Assembly (NCBI GenBank): GCA_026196275.1
Contig: JAPHTQ010000006.1
Location: 1-47,656 of the forward strand
Length of the DNA stretch: 47,656 bases
Direction of reading: 5' to 3'
From: Gammaproteobacteria bacterium
GTDB lineage: Bacteria; Pseudomonadota; Gammaproteobacteria; Thiohalomonadales; Thiohalomonadaceae
This document shows, one piece after another, positions 17,166-25,971 of this stretch; position 1 is the stretch's first letter, and each line of letters opens with the position of its first letter. A program made the translations under genes and the position numbers. The notes below the pieces were generated by a model. That model was not told the DNA's origin and searched no databases. It saw only the letters and a list, made by a program, of their open reading frames with translations.

Positions 17166-17212
17166 GAGAGGGAATGACCAATACAAAACAGGGGTAATAG
17201 TATCCGGAGGAC

Positions 17213-17241
17213 TTGACACTGCCCCCGTGACTCCCTGTAAT
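17213..17241 (+). promoter_or_regulatory. Strong sigma-70 promoter for the CorB-like gene
   Basis: TTGACA (17213-17218), 17-bp spacer, TGTAAT (17236-17241). Transcription would begin near 17248, so an in-frame GTG at 17227 cannot be the start of translation from this promoter. Confidence 0.75.
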
Positions 17242-17277
17242 TGCAGGTCCTGTTCATTACCAGAGGCATCACCCTTT

Positions 17278-18564
17278 TTGCTACACGATATCCCCATATG
17301 GGCGCTATTCCTGGCTCTCGCTCTACTGGTCATGTTTTCCGCCTTTTTCTCCGGCTCTGAAACCGGACTCATCAGCCTCAACCGCTACCGTCTGCGTCAT
17401 CTGGCCAAGGACGGCGACCCGGGAGCGATCCGGGCCAGTGAACTGCTGAAACGCCCTGACAGGCTGATCGGCCTGATCCTGCTGGGTAATAACTTCGTCA
17501 ACATTCTTGCCTCCTCGATCGCCACCATTATTGCCCTGCGCCTGCTCGGTGACGATGGCATCATGGTCGCCACCCTGCTGCTGACCGTGGTGATATTGAT
17601 CTTCGCCGAGATCACGCCGAAGACCCTGGCCGCGATTCACCCCGAACGTATCGCCTTCCCGGCCACCCTGCTACTCAAACCGCTGCTGCGCCTCCTCTTC
17701 CCGCTGGTGAAGGTGCTTAACACTATTCCCAACGGCCTGCTGCGCCTGATGGGGGTCTCGCAGGAGGATGTAAAGAGTCACAGTATCAGCAGTGAGGAGC
17801 TGCGTACCGTGGTCAACGAGGCCGGGGCAATGATCCCGCGGCGCCACCAGAAGATGCTGCTGAGCATTCTCGACCTGGAAAAGGTCACGGTGGAGGACAT
17901 CATGGTGCCGCGCAACGAGATCGGCGGTATCGATCTGGAGGATGACTGGGAGGCTATTCTCAACCAGATAAGCACCAGTCAGCACACCCGTTTGCCTATC
18001 TTTCAGGGCGACATCAACAACGTGCAGGGCTTTGTGCACCTGCGCAACATTCTCGCCCTGCAGCGCACCAACGCCCTGACCCGCGAGGATTTGATGAAGG
18101 TGATCCGCGAGGCCTATTTCGTTCCCGAGGGAACACCACTGAACACCCAGCTGCTCAATTTCCAGAAACAGCGCCGACGTATCGGCCTGGTCGTCGATGA
18201 GTATGGTGATATTCAGGGACTGGTGACGCTGGATGACATCCTGGAGGAGATCGTCGGCGAGTTCACCACCGATCCGGCAGCCGCCACCAGCAAGGACATC
18301 CACCCCCAGGAGGATGGCAGTTTCCTGGTTGACGGCAGCGCCAACATCCGTGAACTGAACCGCATCATGCACTGGGATCTCTCCACAGAGGGCCCCAAAA
18401 CCCTCAATGGCATGATTACCGAATACCTGGAGACCATTCCCGAGGCGGGGACCAGTATGCTGCTCGACGGCTATCCAATTGAGATTGTCCAGACCGGCAG
18501 CAGTTCGGTCAAAACTGTGCGTATTGATCCCTCCTACAAGAAACGTCTGTCACAAAAACACTAA
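17278..18564 (+). CDS. CNNM/CorB-type membrane protein with CBS pair and CorC-HlyC domain
   Basis: Homologous to E. coli CorB/YfjD, implicated in Mg2+/Co2+ efflux or resistance. The protein has an N-terminal CNNM (DUF21) membrane domain with AFFSGSETGLISLNRYRL and further hydrophobic segments, then two CBS modules (VEDIMVPRNEIGGID onward, and RIGLVVDEYGDIQGLVTLDDILEEIVGEF), and a C-terminal CorC_HlyC domain. The start is set at TTG 17278 (428 residues). It lies downstream of a consensus promoter, has AGAGG upstream, and gives MLHDIPIWALF, like relatives; a GTG at 17227 lies upstream of the expected transcript start. An adjacent ypjD and nearby ffh reproduce the E. coli order. Confidence 0.9.
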   Translation: MLHDIPIWALFLALALLVMFSAFFSGSETGLISLNRYRLRHLAKDGDPGAIRASELLKRPDRLIGLILLGNNFVNILASSIATIIALRLLGDDGIMVATLLLTVVILIFAEITPKTLAAIHPERIAFPATLLLKPLLRLLFPLVKVLNTIPNGLLRLMGVSQEDVKSHSISSEELRTVVNEAGAMIPRRHQKMLLSILDLEKVTVEDIMVPRNEIGGIDLEDDWEAILNQISTSQHTRLPIFQGDINNVQGFVHLRNILALQRTNALTREDLMKVIREAYFVPEGTPLNTQLLNFQKQRRRIGLVVDEYGDIQGLVTLDDILEEIVGEFTTDPAAATSKDIHPQEDGSFLVDGSANIRELNRIMHWDLSTEGPKTLNGMITEYLETIPEAGTSMLLDGYPIEIVQTGSSSVKTVRIDPSYKKRLSQKH

Positions 18565-18676
18565 TTCGCTTTAATAAACGACCTCATCTCATGGAAAAAA
18601 CTGAACAAGTGCTGTACAACAATAGTGTCGAAATGGCTACAATTGCCAAATAAACAAGAACATCCGGAGCCAATAC

Positions 18677-19315
18677 GTGTCGAAATTGACCCTGGCATTC
18701 AAAGGGAAAGTATTAAAGGTCTACTACATCCAGCCAGGAGAACTGTTGATTGGCAGCGATCCCGCATGCCAAATCCACATCGACAGCCTGGCTATCCAGC
18801 CCCGCCACGCCAGCATCAGCACTGCCCAGCACAAGTCAACACTGCATGACCTGAGCGAGGCGGAATTCGGCACCTTCGTCAATGACAAAAAACTCGAGGC
18901 GGAGCACCTACTCAAGCACGACGACGAAATCCGCATCGGCAAGCACACCCTGCTATTTACCACCGAGCCGGTGGATGAACAGGCCGAGGATTATGAGTTG
19001 CCGGCGGGCCCGGAAGAGAGGGGCGGGAGCACATCCGGCAGTCAGGCTGCGCCCAAGCACGCCTGGCTACAGATCCTCAACGGCGTCAATGTCGGCAAGA
19101 CCATCAGTATCCACCGTAATCTGACCAACCTGGGCAAGAGCGGCGTGCAAACCGCGATTATCTCGCGTCGGGGTGATGGCTATTTTCTCTCCCATCTGGA
19201 AGGGGAACGCACTCCGCTGGTCGACGGTGAGGAGATCGGTGACAACAGCCGCAAACTGGAGGATGGCAACGTGATCCAGATCGGCAACGTCAGGATGCAA
19301 TTCAGCCTCTCCTGA
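18677..19315 (+). CDS. Protein with two FHA-like domains
   Basis: 212 residues from GTG 18677, preceded by GGAG eight bases upstream. Domain one (about 20-90) has LLIGSDPACQIHID, QPRHASI and GTFVND, the usual FHA phosphothreonine-binding loops, although the SxxH Ser position is altered. After a Gly/Ser-rich linker (about 110-130) a second, more divergent FHA-like domain (about 135-212) has LTNLGKSG, ISRRGDGYFLSH and GNVIQIGNVRMQFSL. There is no signal peptide or membrane segment, so it probably acts as a cytoplasmic phosphoprotein adaptor; no kinase gene is nearby. A TACAAT at 18638-18643 may be its -10. It converges on radA, with only 21 bases between their stops. Confidence 0.8.
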   Translation: MSKLTLAFKGKVLKVYYIQPGELLIGSDPACQIHIDSLAIQPRHASISTAQHKSTLHDLSEAEFGTFVNDKKLEAEHLLKHDDEIRIGKHTLLFTTEPVDEQAEDYELPAGPEERGGSTSGSQAAPKHAWLQILNGVNVGKTISIHRNLTNLGKSGVQTAIISRRGDGYFLSHLEGERTPLVDGEEIGDNSRKLEDGNVIQIGNVRMQFSLS

Positions 19316-19336
19316 GTCCGGCGCTGGCGAACCGCA

Positions 19337-20704
19337 CTACGGCAGCTGCGAGAGCGCCTCATCCAGGCGCCGCACACCGATCACCTCCAACCCCTCCGGG
19401 CCACGTTTGGCCACATTTGCCGCCGGCACGATCGCCCGGGTAAAGCCGTGTTTGGCCGCCTCCTTCAGACGCTCCTGGCCGTTGGGCACCGGGCGTATCT
19501 CACCGGCCAGACCCACCTCGCCAAAGACCACCAGCCCCTGTGGCAGCGGCCGGTTACGAAGGCTGGAGAGCACTGAGAGTAACACCGCCAGATCCGCCCC
19601 GGTTTCGGTAAGCCTGACCCCGCCGACCACGTTGACAAAGACATCCTGGTCGTGGGTAACGATACCGCCATGGCGATGCAACACCGCCAGCAGCATCGCC
19701 AGCCGATTATGCTCCAGTCCCACAGTGACGCGTCGCGGGTTGTTAAGGTGACTTTCATCCACCAGTGCCTGTACCTCCACCAGCATCGGACGGCTCCCCT
19801 CCAGGGTGACCATCACGGCGCTGCCGGAGACCTCCTGCTCATGGCGCGAGAGGAAGATCGCCGAAGGGTTGGAGACCTCTTTCAGCCCCATCTCGGTCAT
19901 GGCAAAAACGCCCAGTTCATTGACCGCACCAAAACGATTCTTGAAAGCCCGGATCACCCGATAGCGGCTGGCGCTGTCGCCCTCGAAGTAGAGCACCGTA
20001 TCCACCATATGCTCCAGCACGCGCGGTCCGGCCAGCTGTCCGTCCTTGGTCACGTGGCCGACGATAAACAGCGAGGTGCCGCTTTGCTTGGCAAAGCGCA
20101 CCAGCTGTGCCGTACTCTCACGCACTTGGGCCACCGAGCCGGGGGCCGACTGCAGTTGCTCGGTAAAGATGGTCTGAATCGAGTCGACCACCAGCACCTG
20201 CGGCCTTTCATTCAGGGCGGTCTGGATAATCCCCTCCACGCGGGTTTCAGGCAGCAACCGGGTATTGGCGGTCGGCAGCTTGAGGCGGTGGGCCCGCAGA
20301 CTGATCTGCTGCGGCGACTCCTCGCCGCTGACATAGAGTGTCGTGTAGCGCTCTCCCAGCGCCGCCAGGGTCTGCAACAGCAGTGTCGACTTGCCGATCC
20401 CCGGGTCGCCACCGATCAGTACCACGGAGCCGCTCACCATCCCCCCGCCCAGGACACGGTCGAACTCCCCGATCCCGGTAGGGATGCGTGCCACATCATC
20501 CGGACTCACCTGGGCGAGCGACTGCACCTGGGTAGTGCCGGCACTACCGGTATAACCGGCAAAACGTCCCTCGCGCGCTACCGTGCCCTGCACCACCATC
20601 TCAACCAGAGTGTTCCAGGCCTCGCACTCGGGACACTGCCCGATCCACTTGCTCGCCTCGGCGCCGCAGGCGGTGCAGCTGTACTTGATCTTCGACTTGG
20701 CCAA
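19337..20704 (-). CDS. radA: DNA repair protein RadA/Sms
   Basis: A RecA-related ATPase that promotes branch migration in recombination. The 455-residue protein has an N-terminal C4 zinc finger (CTACGAEASKWIGQCPEC), Walker A GGDPGIGKSTLL, the RadA-specific KNRFG motif (in RAFKNRFGAVNELGVF), and a C-terminal Lon-protease-like domain (HQEVSGSAVMVTLEGSRP onward). The start is TTG 20704, giving MAKSKIKYSC; GAGG precedes it by about nine bases. It is the last gene of the rpsF-to-radA run, after alr, and may be co-transcribed with dnaB. Confidence 0.96.
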   Translation of the reverse strand: MAKSKIKYSCTACGAEASKWIGQCPECEAWNTLVEMVVQGTVAREGRFAGYTGSAGTTQVQSLAQVSPDDVARIPTGIGEFDRVLGGGMVSGSVVLIGGDPGIGKSTLLLQTLAALGERYTTLYVSGEESPQQISLRAHRLKLPTANTRLLPETRVEGIIQTALNERPQVLVVDSIQTIFTEQLQSAPGSVAQVRESTAQLVRFAKQSGTSLFIVGHVTKDGQLAGPRVLEHMVDTVLYFEGDSASRYRVIRAFKNRFGAVNELGVFAMTEMGLKEVSNPSAIFLSRHEQEVSGSAVMVTLEGSRPMLVEVQALVDESHLNNPRRVTVGLEHNRLAMLLAVLHRHGGIVTHDQDVFVNVVGGVRLTETGADLAVLLSVLSSLRNRPLPQGLVVFGEVGLAGEIRPVPNGQERLKEAAKHGFTRAIVPAANVAKRGPEGLEVIGVRRLDEALSQLP

Positions 20705-20734
20705 ACCTCTCTACCTCGAACCGGTCCGTTTACA

Positions 20735-21820
20735 TCAAATAGTGGTCTTCGTTGTCACCTCAACCCTGACCCTCGGCGTTACGCTGCAGAGTAGCTCATA
20801 GCCAATTGTCCCGGCAGACTCTGCCACCTCCTCCACCGGCAAACCACTACCCCACAACAGGACCGGATCACCGATCCGGGCATCAGGCTGGCTGCGCAAA
20901 TCGACGGTAAGCATATCCATCGAGACTCGTCCGATCAGCGGCACCCGTTTGCCATTGACCAGTACCGGTGTGCCGCTGACGGCATGGCGCGGATAACCAT
21001 CTCCGTAGCCCGCTGCAACGACACCCACCGGCATCTCCTCGGGGCAGACCCAGGTATCGCCATAACCGATGGCGTCACCCTTTTGCATCCGTTTAACCGC
21101 GATCAGCGCCGAGTGGAAACCCATGACCGGGCGCAGTTGCTCATCCGCCGCACGACCGTGAACAAAAGGCGAGACGCCATAGAGCATGATTCCGGGACGG
21201 ACCACCTCGGCATGGCTTGTCGGCCAGCCCAGAATCGCGGCGGAGTTGGCGATGCTCTTCTCCCCGCCCAGATCGCCGGTAGCCTGTGCAAACCGCTCCA
21301 GCTGACGCCAGGTTGAGGGGTGGTCACGCTCATCGGCGCAGGCCAGGTGGGTCATCTGACCGACCGCCTCCAGCGCCGGATGGGCCTTGAGCTGTTGCCA
21401 GTACAGGGCCGCCTGTTCCGGACTGACACCAAGACGGTGCATGCCGCTGTCGATCTTGAGCCAGACGCGCAACGGTCCGCCGAGCGGGGTCTGCAGCAAG
21501 GTGGCAATCTGCTCGGGATGGTGCAGCACCAGTTCCAGCCGGTGCCGTTCAATCAGGGGGATTTCAGTCGGGTCAAAGAACCCCTCAAGCAGGGTGATCG
21601 GGGCGGTGATTCCGGCCTCACGCAGCTGCAGCGCCTCGTCGAGACAGGCAACACCAAAGCCGTCGCTGTCATCGAGTGCGTGGGCGACGCGGATCAGACC
21701 GTGGCCATAGCCGTTGGCCTTAATCGCCGCCATCACACGGCAACCGGGAGCGGCCCGGCGCACCTGCTGCAGATTATGGCGTAAGGCGTTCAGGTCGATG
21801 CTGACCCGGGTGGGGCGCAT
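20735..21820 (-). CDS. alr: Alanine racemase
   Basis: Interconverts L- and D-alanine for peptidoglycan, using PLP. The 361-residue protein has the PLP-lysine motif AIKANGYGHG near residue 33, LKIDSGMHRLG, VRPGIMLYGVSPF, the catalytic Tyr region GYGDTWV, AAGYGDGYPRHAVSGTPVLVNG, and RVSMDMLTVDL. The start ATG overlaps the dnaB stop by one base (TGATG), so translation is likely coupled. dnaB-alr adjacency is common in this class. Confidence 0.96.
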   Translation of the reverse strand: MRPTRVSIDLNALRHNLQQVRRAAPGCRVMAAIKANGYGHGLIRVAHALDDSDGFGVACLDEALQLREAGITAPITLLEGFFDPTEIPLIERHRLELVLHHPEQIATLLQTPLGGPLRVWLKIDSGMHRLGVSPEQAALYWQQLKAHPALEAVGQMTHLACADERDHPSTWRQLERFAQATGDLGGEKSIANSAAILGWPTSHAEVVRPGIMLYGVSPFVHGRAADEQLRPVMGFHSALIAVKRMQKGDAIGYGDTWVCPEEMPVGVVAAGYGDGYPRHAVSGTPVLVNGKRVPLIGRVSMDMLTVDLRSQPDARIGDPVLLWGSGLPVEEVAESAGTIGYELLCSVTPRVRVEVTTKTTI

Positions 21821-23220
21821 CAGCCAAAGTCCCCGCCGCCATAGTTATTGTGGGCCAGGTTCTCAAAACGGGTAAACTGGCCGAGGAAGGCCAGACGGCT
21901 CGAGCCGATGGGGCCATTACGCTGTTTGCGAATGAGGATCTCGGCGGTACCCTTATCGGCACTGTCCTCGTTATACACCTCATCGCGGTAGATGAAGATA
22001 ATAACGTCGGCATCCTGCTCAATGGCTCCGGATTCACGCAGGTCCGACATGACCGGTCGCTTGTCCGGACGCTGCTCAAGGCTGCGATTGAGCTGAGACA
22101 GGGCGATCACCGGAACATTGAGTTCCTTGGCCAGCCCTTTGAGCGAGCGGGAGATCTCGGAGATCTCGGTGGCCCGGTTCTCCTTGGCGCTACCGGGGGA
22201 GCCCTGCATCAGCTGCAAATAGTCGATGACGATCATTCCCAGCCCATGCTCACGGGCAAGGCGACGCGCGCGCGAACGCAGCTCTGTGGGAGTCAGGCCG
22301 GGGGTGTCATCAATGTAGATCGGGGCCTCGGAGAGAATACCCACCGCCGAGGTCAGGCGTGGCCAGTCATCATCGTTGAGCTTGCCGGTGCGCAGGCGGT
22401 GCTGATCGATACGCCCGAGCGAAGACATCATCCGCATCGCCAGCTGTTCGCCGGGCATCTCCATGGAGAATACGGCCACCGGCACCTGGGACTTGATCGC
22501 CGCGTTCTCGGCGATGTTCATGGCAAAGGTGGTCTTACCCATCGAGGGTCGCCCGGCGACGATCACCAGATCGGAGCGCTGCAGACCGGAGGTCTTCTCA
22601 TCGAAATCATCAAACCCGGTCGGCACACCGGTAATCGGGTTATCCTGGGTGAAGAGGTAGTCGATACGCTCCACCGCCTGGGTCAGCAGCTCCTTCATGC
22701 CGGCAAAGCCCTTCTTGCCGCGGGAACCCTGATCGGCGATCTCAAATACCCGGCGCTCCGCCTCATCGAGAAGTTCGCTGACATTGCGCCCCTCGGGATG
22801 GAAACCGGAGTCGGCGATCTCATTGGCGACCTGGATCAGCTGGCGCAGTACCGAGCGTTCACGCACGATATTGGCGTAGGACTTGATATTGGCAGCACTG
22901 GGGGTGTTGGTTACCAGGGTGCCGAGGTAGTTGATACCACCGACATTCTCCAGTTCACCCTGCTTGTCCAACCACTCTGCGAGGGTAACGACGTCAAAAG
23001 GTGTTCCCTCTTCGGCCAGATGGCGGATGGCACTGAATATCTGGCGATGATCACGCCGGTAAAAGTCGTTACCGGCAACTAGGTCACCCACTTTGTCCCA
23101 GGCACTGTTCTCCAGCATCAGCCCACCCAGTATGGACTGCTCCGCCTCCACTGAGTGGGGCGGTACCTTCAGGGCCTCGGTGGCCTCATCGCGATTGAAT
23201 GGAACCAGGTTATCCGGCAT
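21820..23220 (-). CDS. dnaB: Replicative DNA helicase DnaB
   Basis: A hexameric 5'-3' helicase of the replication fork. The chosen start is ATG 23220, with GAGG six bases upstream, giving 466 residues; an in-frame GTG at 23250 lacks such a site. The N-terminal domain begins with KVPPHSVEAEQSILGGLML. The RecA-like C-terminal domain has GRPSMGKTTFAMN (Walker A), AVFSMEMPGEQLAMRMM, IVIDYLQLM and KELNVPVIALSQLNR with the arginine finger region. It follows rplI after a terminator-like hairpin, so part of its expression may come from its own promoter. Confidence 0.96.
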   Translation of the reverse strand: MPDNLVPFNRDEATEALKVPPHSVEAEQSILGGLMLENSAWDKVGDLVAGNDFYRRDHRQIFSAIRHLAEEGTPFDVVTLAEWLDKQGELENVGGINYLGTLVTNTPSAANIKSYANIVRERSVLRQLIQVANEIADSGFHPEGRNVSELLDEAERRVFEIADQGSRGKKGFAGMKELLTQAVERIDYLFTQDNPITGVPTGFDDFDEKTSGLQRSDLVIVAGRPSMGKTTFAMNIAENAAIKSQVPVAVFSMEMPGEQLAMRMMSSLGRIDQHRLRTGKLNDDDWPRLTSAVGILSEAPIYIDDTPGLTPTELRSRARRLAREHGLGMIVIDYLQLMQGSPGSAKENRATEISEISRSLKGLAKELNVPVIALSQLNRSLEQRPDKRPVMSDLRESGAIEQDADVIIFIYRDEVYNEDSADKGTAEILIRKQRNGPIGSSRLAFLGQFTRFENLAHNNYGGGDFG

Positions 23221-23298
23221 CTCCAGCCTCTTCTCCGGCGGCGTATTCACGCAGCACTGTTACCTAAGAGCATGCCCCAGCCAGGCGGCTGGTGTAAA

Positions 23299-23344
23299 GA
23301 CCAAAAGACAAAGGCCGTGCCACCGCAGGGAGGGTGGCACGGCC
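23299..23344 (-). terminator. Hairpin with T-rich tail between rplI and dnaB
   Basis: A 12-bp perfect stem, GGCCGTGCCACC (23313-23324) with GGTGGCACGGCC (23333-23344), has an 8-nt loop. On the minus strand it is followed by TTTGTCTTTT. This is a good intrinsic terminator or attenuator inside the run. Confidence 0.65.
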
Positions 23345-23365
23345 TCGGTCGTTCAGGAGGTCACC

Positions 23366-23815
23366 TTATTCGGCAACGATCTGAACATTGATCCCTTGGG
23401 CAACATCGGTGTGCAGCTGAATCATCATCTCGAAATCACCAATCGCACGGATCGGCCCTTCAGGCATTTTGACTTCACTTTTGGCCACTTCCACACCACC
23501 TGCGCTGATCGCATCGGCGATATCAGCAGCGGTGACGGAACCAAACAGCTTGCCCTCATCACCGGCACGGGCGCCGATGGTCACACTGCCCAGCGCAGCC
23601 AGCTTATCGGCACGGGCCTGGGCGGCGGCCAGCTGCTCGGCAGCCTTGGCTTCCAGCTCGGCACGACGCTCTTCGAACTTGGCGACATTGTCTTTGGTCG
23701 CCATGACTGCCTTGCCCTTGGGCAGCAGGAAGTTACGGGCATAGCCGGATTTGACCTTGACCTGATCGCCCAGGTTGCCCAGGTTGATTACCTTTTCCAA
23801 CAGAATAACGTCCAT
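23366..23815 (-). CDS. rplI: 50S ribosomal protein bL9
   Basis: A large-subunit protein near the L1 stalk. The 149-residue protein has the full bL9 shape: N-domain [38 protein letters not shown], a long charged helix ([22 protein letters not shown]) and the C-domain ([16 protein letters not shown]). AGGAAAG precedes the ATG. A DUF2232 membrane protein gene stands between it and rpsR. Confidence 0.97.
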   Translation of the reverse strand: MDVILLEKVINLGNLGDQVKVKSGYARNFLLPKGKAVMATKDNVAKFEERRAELEAKAAEQLAAAQARADKLAALGSVTIGARAGDEGKLFGSVTAADIADAISAGGVEVAKSEVKMPEGPIRAIGDFEMMIQLHTDVAQGINVQIVAE

Positions 23816-23873
23816 CTTTCCTACCTCGAGTTAGCTTTATCTATCCACAGTGTTCGGCCGTGCCGACAGCTGC

Positions 23874-24797
23874 TCAAATCTCATCAGCCCCACCACTCTT
23901 CGGGCCGAAGAACTTTCTAAAATCAAACCAGTTATCTACCGCACCGACAAAAGCCAGTACCAGTGCCATCTGTCCGGTGGCCACAAATAGCAGTACATAT
24001 AGCGCCACCAACCAGCCTTTTTGTGCCTGACGCAACTTGACCAGGGCATGCACCACTGCCAACCCCTGCAGGGCAAACGGTACCAGCAGCACCATAAACA
24101 TGTCCTGATACAACAGAGCCGACTCAGCCAGTGACATCAGGCCAATCAGCAGTACGGCCCCAAGGGTCAGCGGCCGGCCAAGCCGGAGCTGGCGAAACTC
24201 GCTGCCAAACCCGCCCGGGTTAAACAGCACCGCCTGCCACCAGCGCCCCAATAACAAACAACCTATCAGAGTGGCACTCAGTACAGCGGCAGAGACCCCG
24301 GTCATCAGACCGGCAATCACCTGCAGATTACGCAACAGCTGTTGCCGCTCCGCCTCTGCCAGCTGGGCCAGTGTCTCCTGCAACCCATCCTGCAACAGGC
24401 GGAACCACCACTGCACCGGCTCGTCCATGCTCAGGTGAAAGGCCAGCACAGCCATCAGCCCGTAGGACGTAGCGAGCACCAGACTGCGCGCCGGACGGCC
24501 GGTGCGGCGCAAACTCACCGCCATCGCCCACACCGGCAACCACAGGGCAACGGCGAACACCCCGCCGGCGATGGGGTTCTGCACCAGCAGCACCCCGCCC
24601 AGAGAGACGGCAAGTACCGCCCAGAGGATCAGCAGCAGGCCTTGCTGCATCCCCATGCGCAGGGTGACCAGGGCCACGGCTGCGCCACTGAGATAACTGA
24701 GTGGCGGCAGCAACAACGCCATCAGCGCCGCTGCCACCACCACCAGTATCGCCTGCATTCGACCCCTAACTACATAGGCCGCAAGAAAGCGCATCAT
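23874..24797 (-). CDS. DUF2232 (YybS-like) integral membrane protein
   Basis: 307 residues with about eight hydrophobic segments, for example AILVVVAAALMALLLPPL, LTLGAVLLIGLMSLAESALL and a C-terminal VALYVLLFVATGQMALVLAFVGAVDNWFDFRKFF. The motif ending VDNWFDFR, together with placement between rpsR and rplI, fits the DUF2232/YybS family found in this operon of many non-enteric gammaproteobacteria. Function is unknown; no catalytic or transport motif is visible. Two adjacent ATG codons (24797, 24794) can start it. Confidence 0.75.
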   Translation of the reverse strand: MMRFLAAYVVRGRMQAILVVVAAALMALLLPPLSYLSGAAVALVTLRMGMQQGLLLILWAVLAVSLGGVLLVQNPIAGGVFAVALWLPVWAMAVSLRRTGRPARSLVLATSYGLMAVLAFHLSMDEPVQWWFRLLQDGLQETLAQLAEAERQQLLRNLQVIAGLMTGVSAAVLSATLIGCLLLGRWWQAVLFNPGGFGSEFRQLRLGRPLTLGAVLLIGLMSLAESALLYQDMFMVLLVPFALQGLAVVHALVKLRQAQKGWLVALYVLLFVATGQMALVLAFVGAVDNWFDFRKFFGPKSGGADEI

Positions 24798-24824
24798 TTT
24801 GCGTCGCAGGCGTTACGATTCCAC

Positions 24825-25049
24825 TTAGTGGGAATCGCTGTACGGCAGCAGCGCCAGGAAGCGGGCACGCTTGATAGCGGTAGCCAGTTGGCGCTGATAC
24901 CTGGCACTGGTCCCGGTAATGCGGCTGGGTACGATTTTGCCACTCTCGGTAACGTAATTTTTCAGGGTATTCAGATCCTTGTAGTCGATCTCTTTAACAT
25001 CATCTGCGGTAAAACGGCAGAACTTCTTGCGACGGAAAAAACGGGCCAT
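24825..25049 (-). CDS. rpsR: 30S ribosomal protein bS18
   Basis: A small-subunit protein that binds as a heterodimer with bS6. The 74-residue protein begins [70 protein letters not shown] in family order, with the Cys near residue 11. The ATG has AGGAGACCGAA just upstream. With bS6 it would form the regulator of the rpsF leader RNA described here. Confidence 0.97.
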   Translation of the reverse strand: MARFFRRKKFCRFTADDVKEIDYKDLNTLKNYVTESGKIVPSRITGTSARYQRQLATAIKRARFLALLPYSDSH

Positions 25050-25087
25050 TTCGGTCTCCTAACGTAAATCGTCTCGGTTTAACGGAT

Positions 25088-25396
25088 TCAGATTGTGATA
25101 GTTTCAATCGAATCCGCATGGAGGATAAGGCGGTTTTCACCCTGCCGGTTGTTGGCACGGGCAAGAAAGCCGATAACTCTTACCCCCTCTCCTGTTTGTA
25201 GTTGCTGCACGATCTGCAGCAGGGCCTCACCGCTCGCCACCACGCCGATGTTACAGAGGACCTGGCGTTGCATGCCGGCCTCGCTCTGTTGCGACTGGTG
25301 CCTCAAGGTGAAGCGCGCGATGGGGATACCGGCTGGACTGTATCGGGTTTCCGGACTGTTGCCGACAACACCCGCGATCTGCAGTCGGTTCTCCAC
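25088..25396 (-). CDS. priB: Primosomal replication protein PriB
   Basis: An OB-fold single-strand-binding protein of the PriA-PriB-DnaT restart pathway. From GTG 25396 it has 102 residues, starting ENRLQIAGVVGNSPETRYSPAGIPIARFTLRH after the start Met and ending with VIGFLARANNRQGENRLILHADSIETI, closely parallel in length and layout to E. coli PriB (104). The frame is open further upstream inside rpsF, but the GTG 13 bases after the rpsF stop is the sensible start. The order rpsF-priB-rpsR is the classic one. Confidence 0.92.
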   Translation of the reverse strand: MENRLQIAGVVGNSPETRYSPAGIPIARFTLRHQSQQSEAGMQRQVLCNIGVVASGEALLQIVQQLQTGEGVRVIGFLARANNRQGENRLILHADSIETITI

Positions 25397-25409
25397 CGCT
25401 CGGTTGCGC

Positions 25410-25835
25410 TTACTCTGCAGCGGCCTCTGAGGACTCTTCGCTCTTCTCCGCAGGAGCCTCGGCCTTTTTCTCGGCAGGGGCATCATCGTCATCGGCGCTC
25501 TCGTCACGACGCTCATCCTTGCTCTTGGCCAGCGGGGAGGCCTCGGTGAAGGCTTCCTTGACGCTCAGGATAAGGTTACGGATAACGGCATCGTTGAAAC
25601 GGAACGCGTTTTCAATTTCCTGCATCGCTTCGATCGGGCACTCAGCGTTCATCAGCACGTAGTGTGCCTTGTGCACCTTGTTGATCGGGTAGGACAGCTG
25701 ACGGCGTCCCCAGTCTTCGAGACGGTGGATCTTGCCGCCTGCGGTTTCAATGGTTGAGCGGTAACGCTCAATCATGGCAGGGACTTGTTCGCTCTGATCA
25801 GGATGGACCAGAAACACGACTTCATAGTGCTTCAT
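25410..25835 (-). CDS. rpsF: 30S ribosomal protein bS6
   Basis: A small-subunit protein, partner of bS18. From ATG 25835 (GGAG six bases upstream) it has 141 residues: [25 protein letters not shown], then [24 protein letters not shown] and [16 protein letters not shown]. It ends with about 40 residues of acidic, Ala/Glu-rich tail ([11 protein letters not shown], then [12 protein letters not shown]). bS6 tails are often acidic and glutamylated by RimK in E. coli; this one is longer than usual. The frame continues upstream through the leader, but the ribosome-binding site fixes the start. Confidence 0.96.
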   Translation of the reverse strand: MKHYEVVFLVHPDQSEQVPAMIERYRSTIETAGGKIHRLEDWGRRQLSYPINKVHKAHYVLMNAECPIEAMQEIENAFRFNDAVIRNLILSVKEAFTEASPLAKSKDERRDESADDDDAPAEKKAEAPAEKSEESSEAAAE

Positions 25836-25841
25836 CAAAAG

Positions 25842-25887
25842 CTCCTTTCGGCTGTTTAGCCCCGGACCCGATGCCCGGAGCAAGGAG
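25842..25887 (-). promoter_or_regulatory. Candidate S6:S18-binding leader RNA that masks the rpsF ribosome-binding site
   Basis: On the transcript CUCCUU (25887-25882) pairs with AAGGAG (25847-25842), which is the rpsF ribosome-binding site. Directly stacked on it is a 7-bp stem, GCUCCGG (25881-25875) with CCGGGGC (25865-25859, one G-U). An 11-nt one-sided bulge (25858-25848) contains CCG next to the outer stem. A hairpin with a CCG-bearing bulge before rpsF is the known bS6:bS18 autoregulatory motif. The pairing is read directly; protein binding is inference. Confidence 0.65.
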
Positions 25888-25942
25888 AAACAAATTGTTC
25901 CCGCCCCCGCATGGGCGACGACGGGGGAGTAAAAGACCGCGT

Positions 25943-25971
25943 ATTGTACTGAAAGCTGCCGGCTGACGCAA
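25943..25971 (-). promoter_or_regulatory. Promoter of the rpsF operon
   Basis: Minus strand: -35 TTGCGT (25966-25971), 17-bp spacer, -10 TACAAT (25943-25948). It lies across the end of rlmB and upstream of the leader RNA. Confidence 0.7.

Noticed and set aside
21850-23082. Plus-strand frame of 410 codons opposite dnaB
   Set aside because: A shadow of a clear DnaB gene, with low-complexity translation and no motif.
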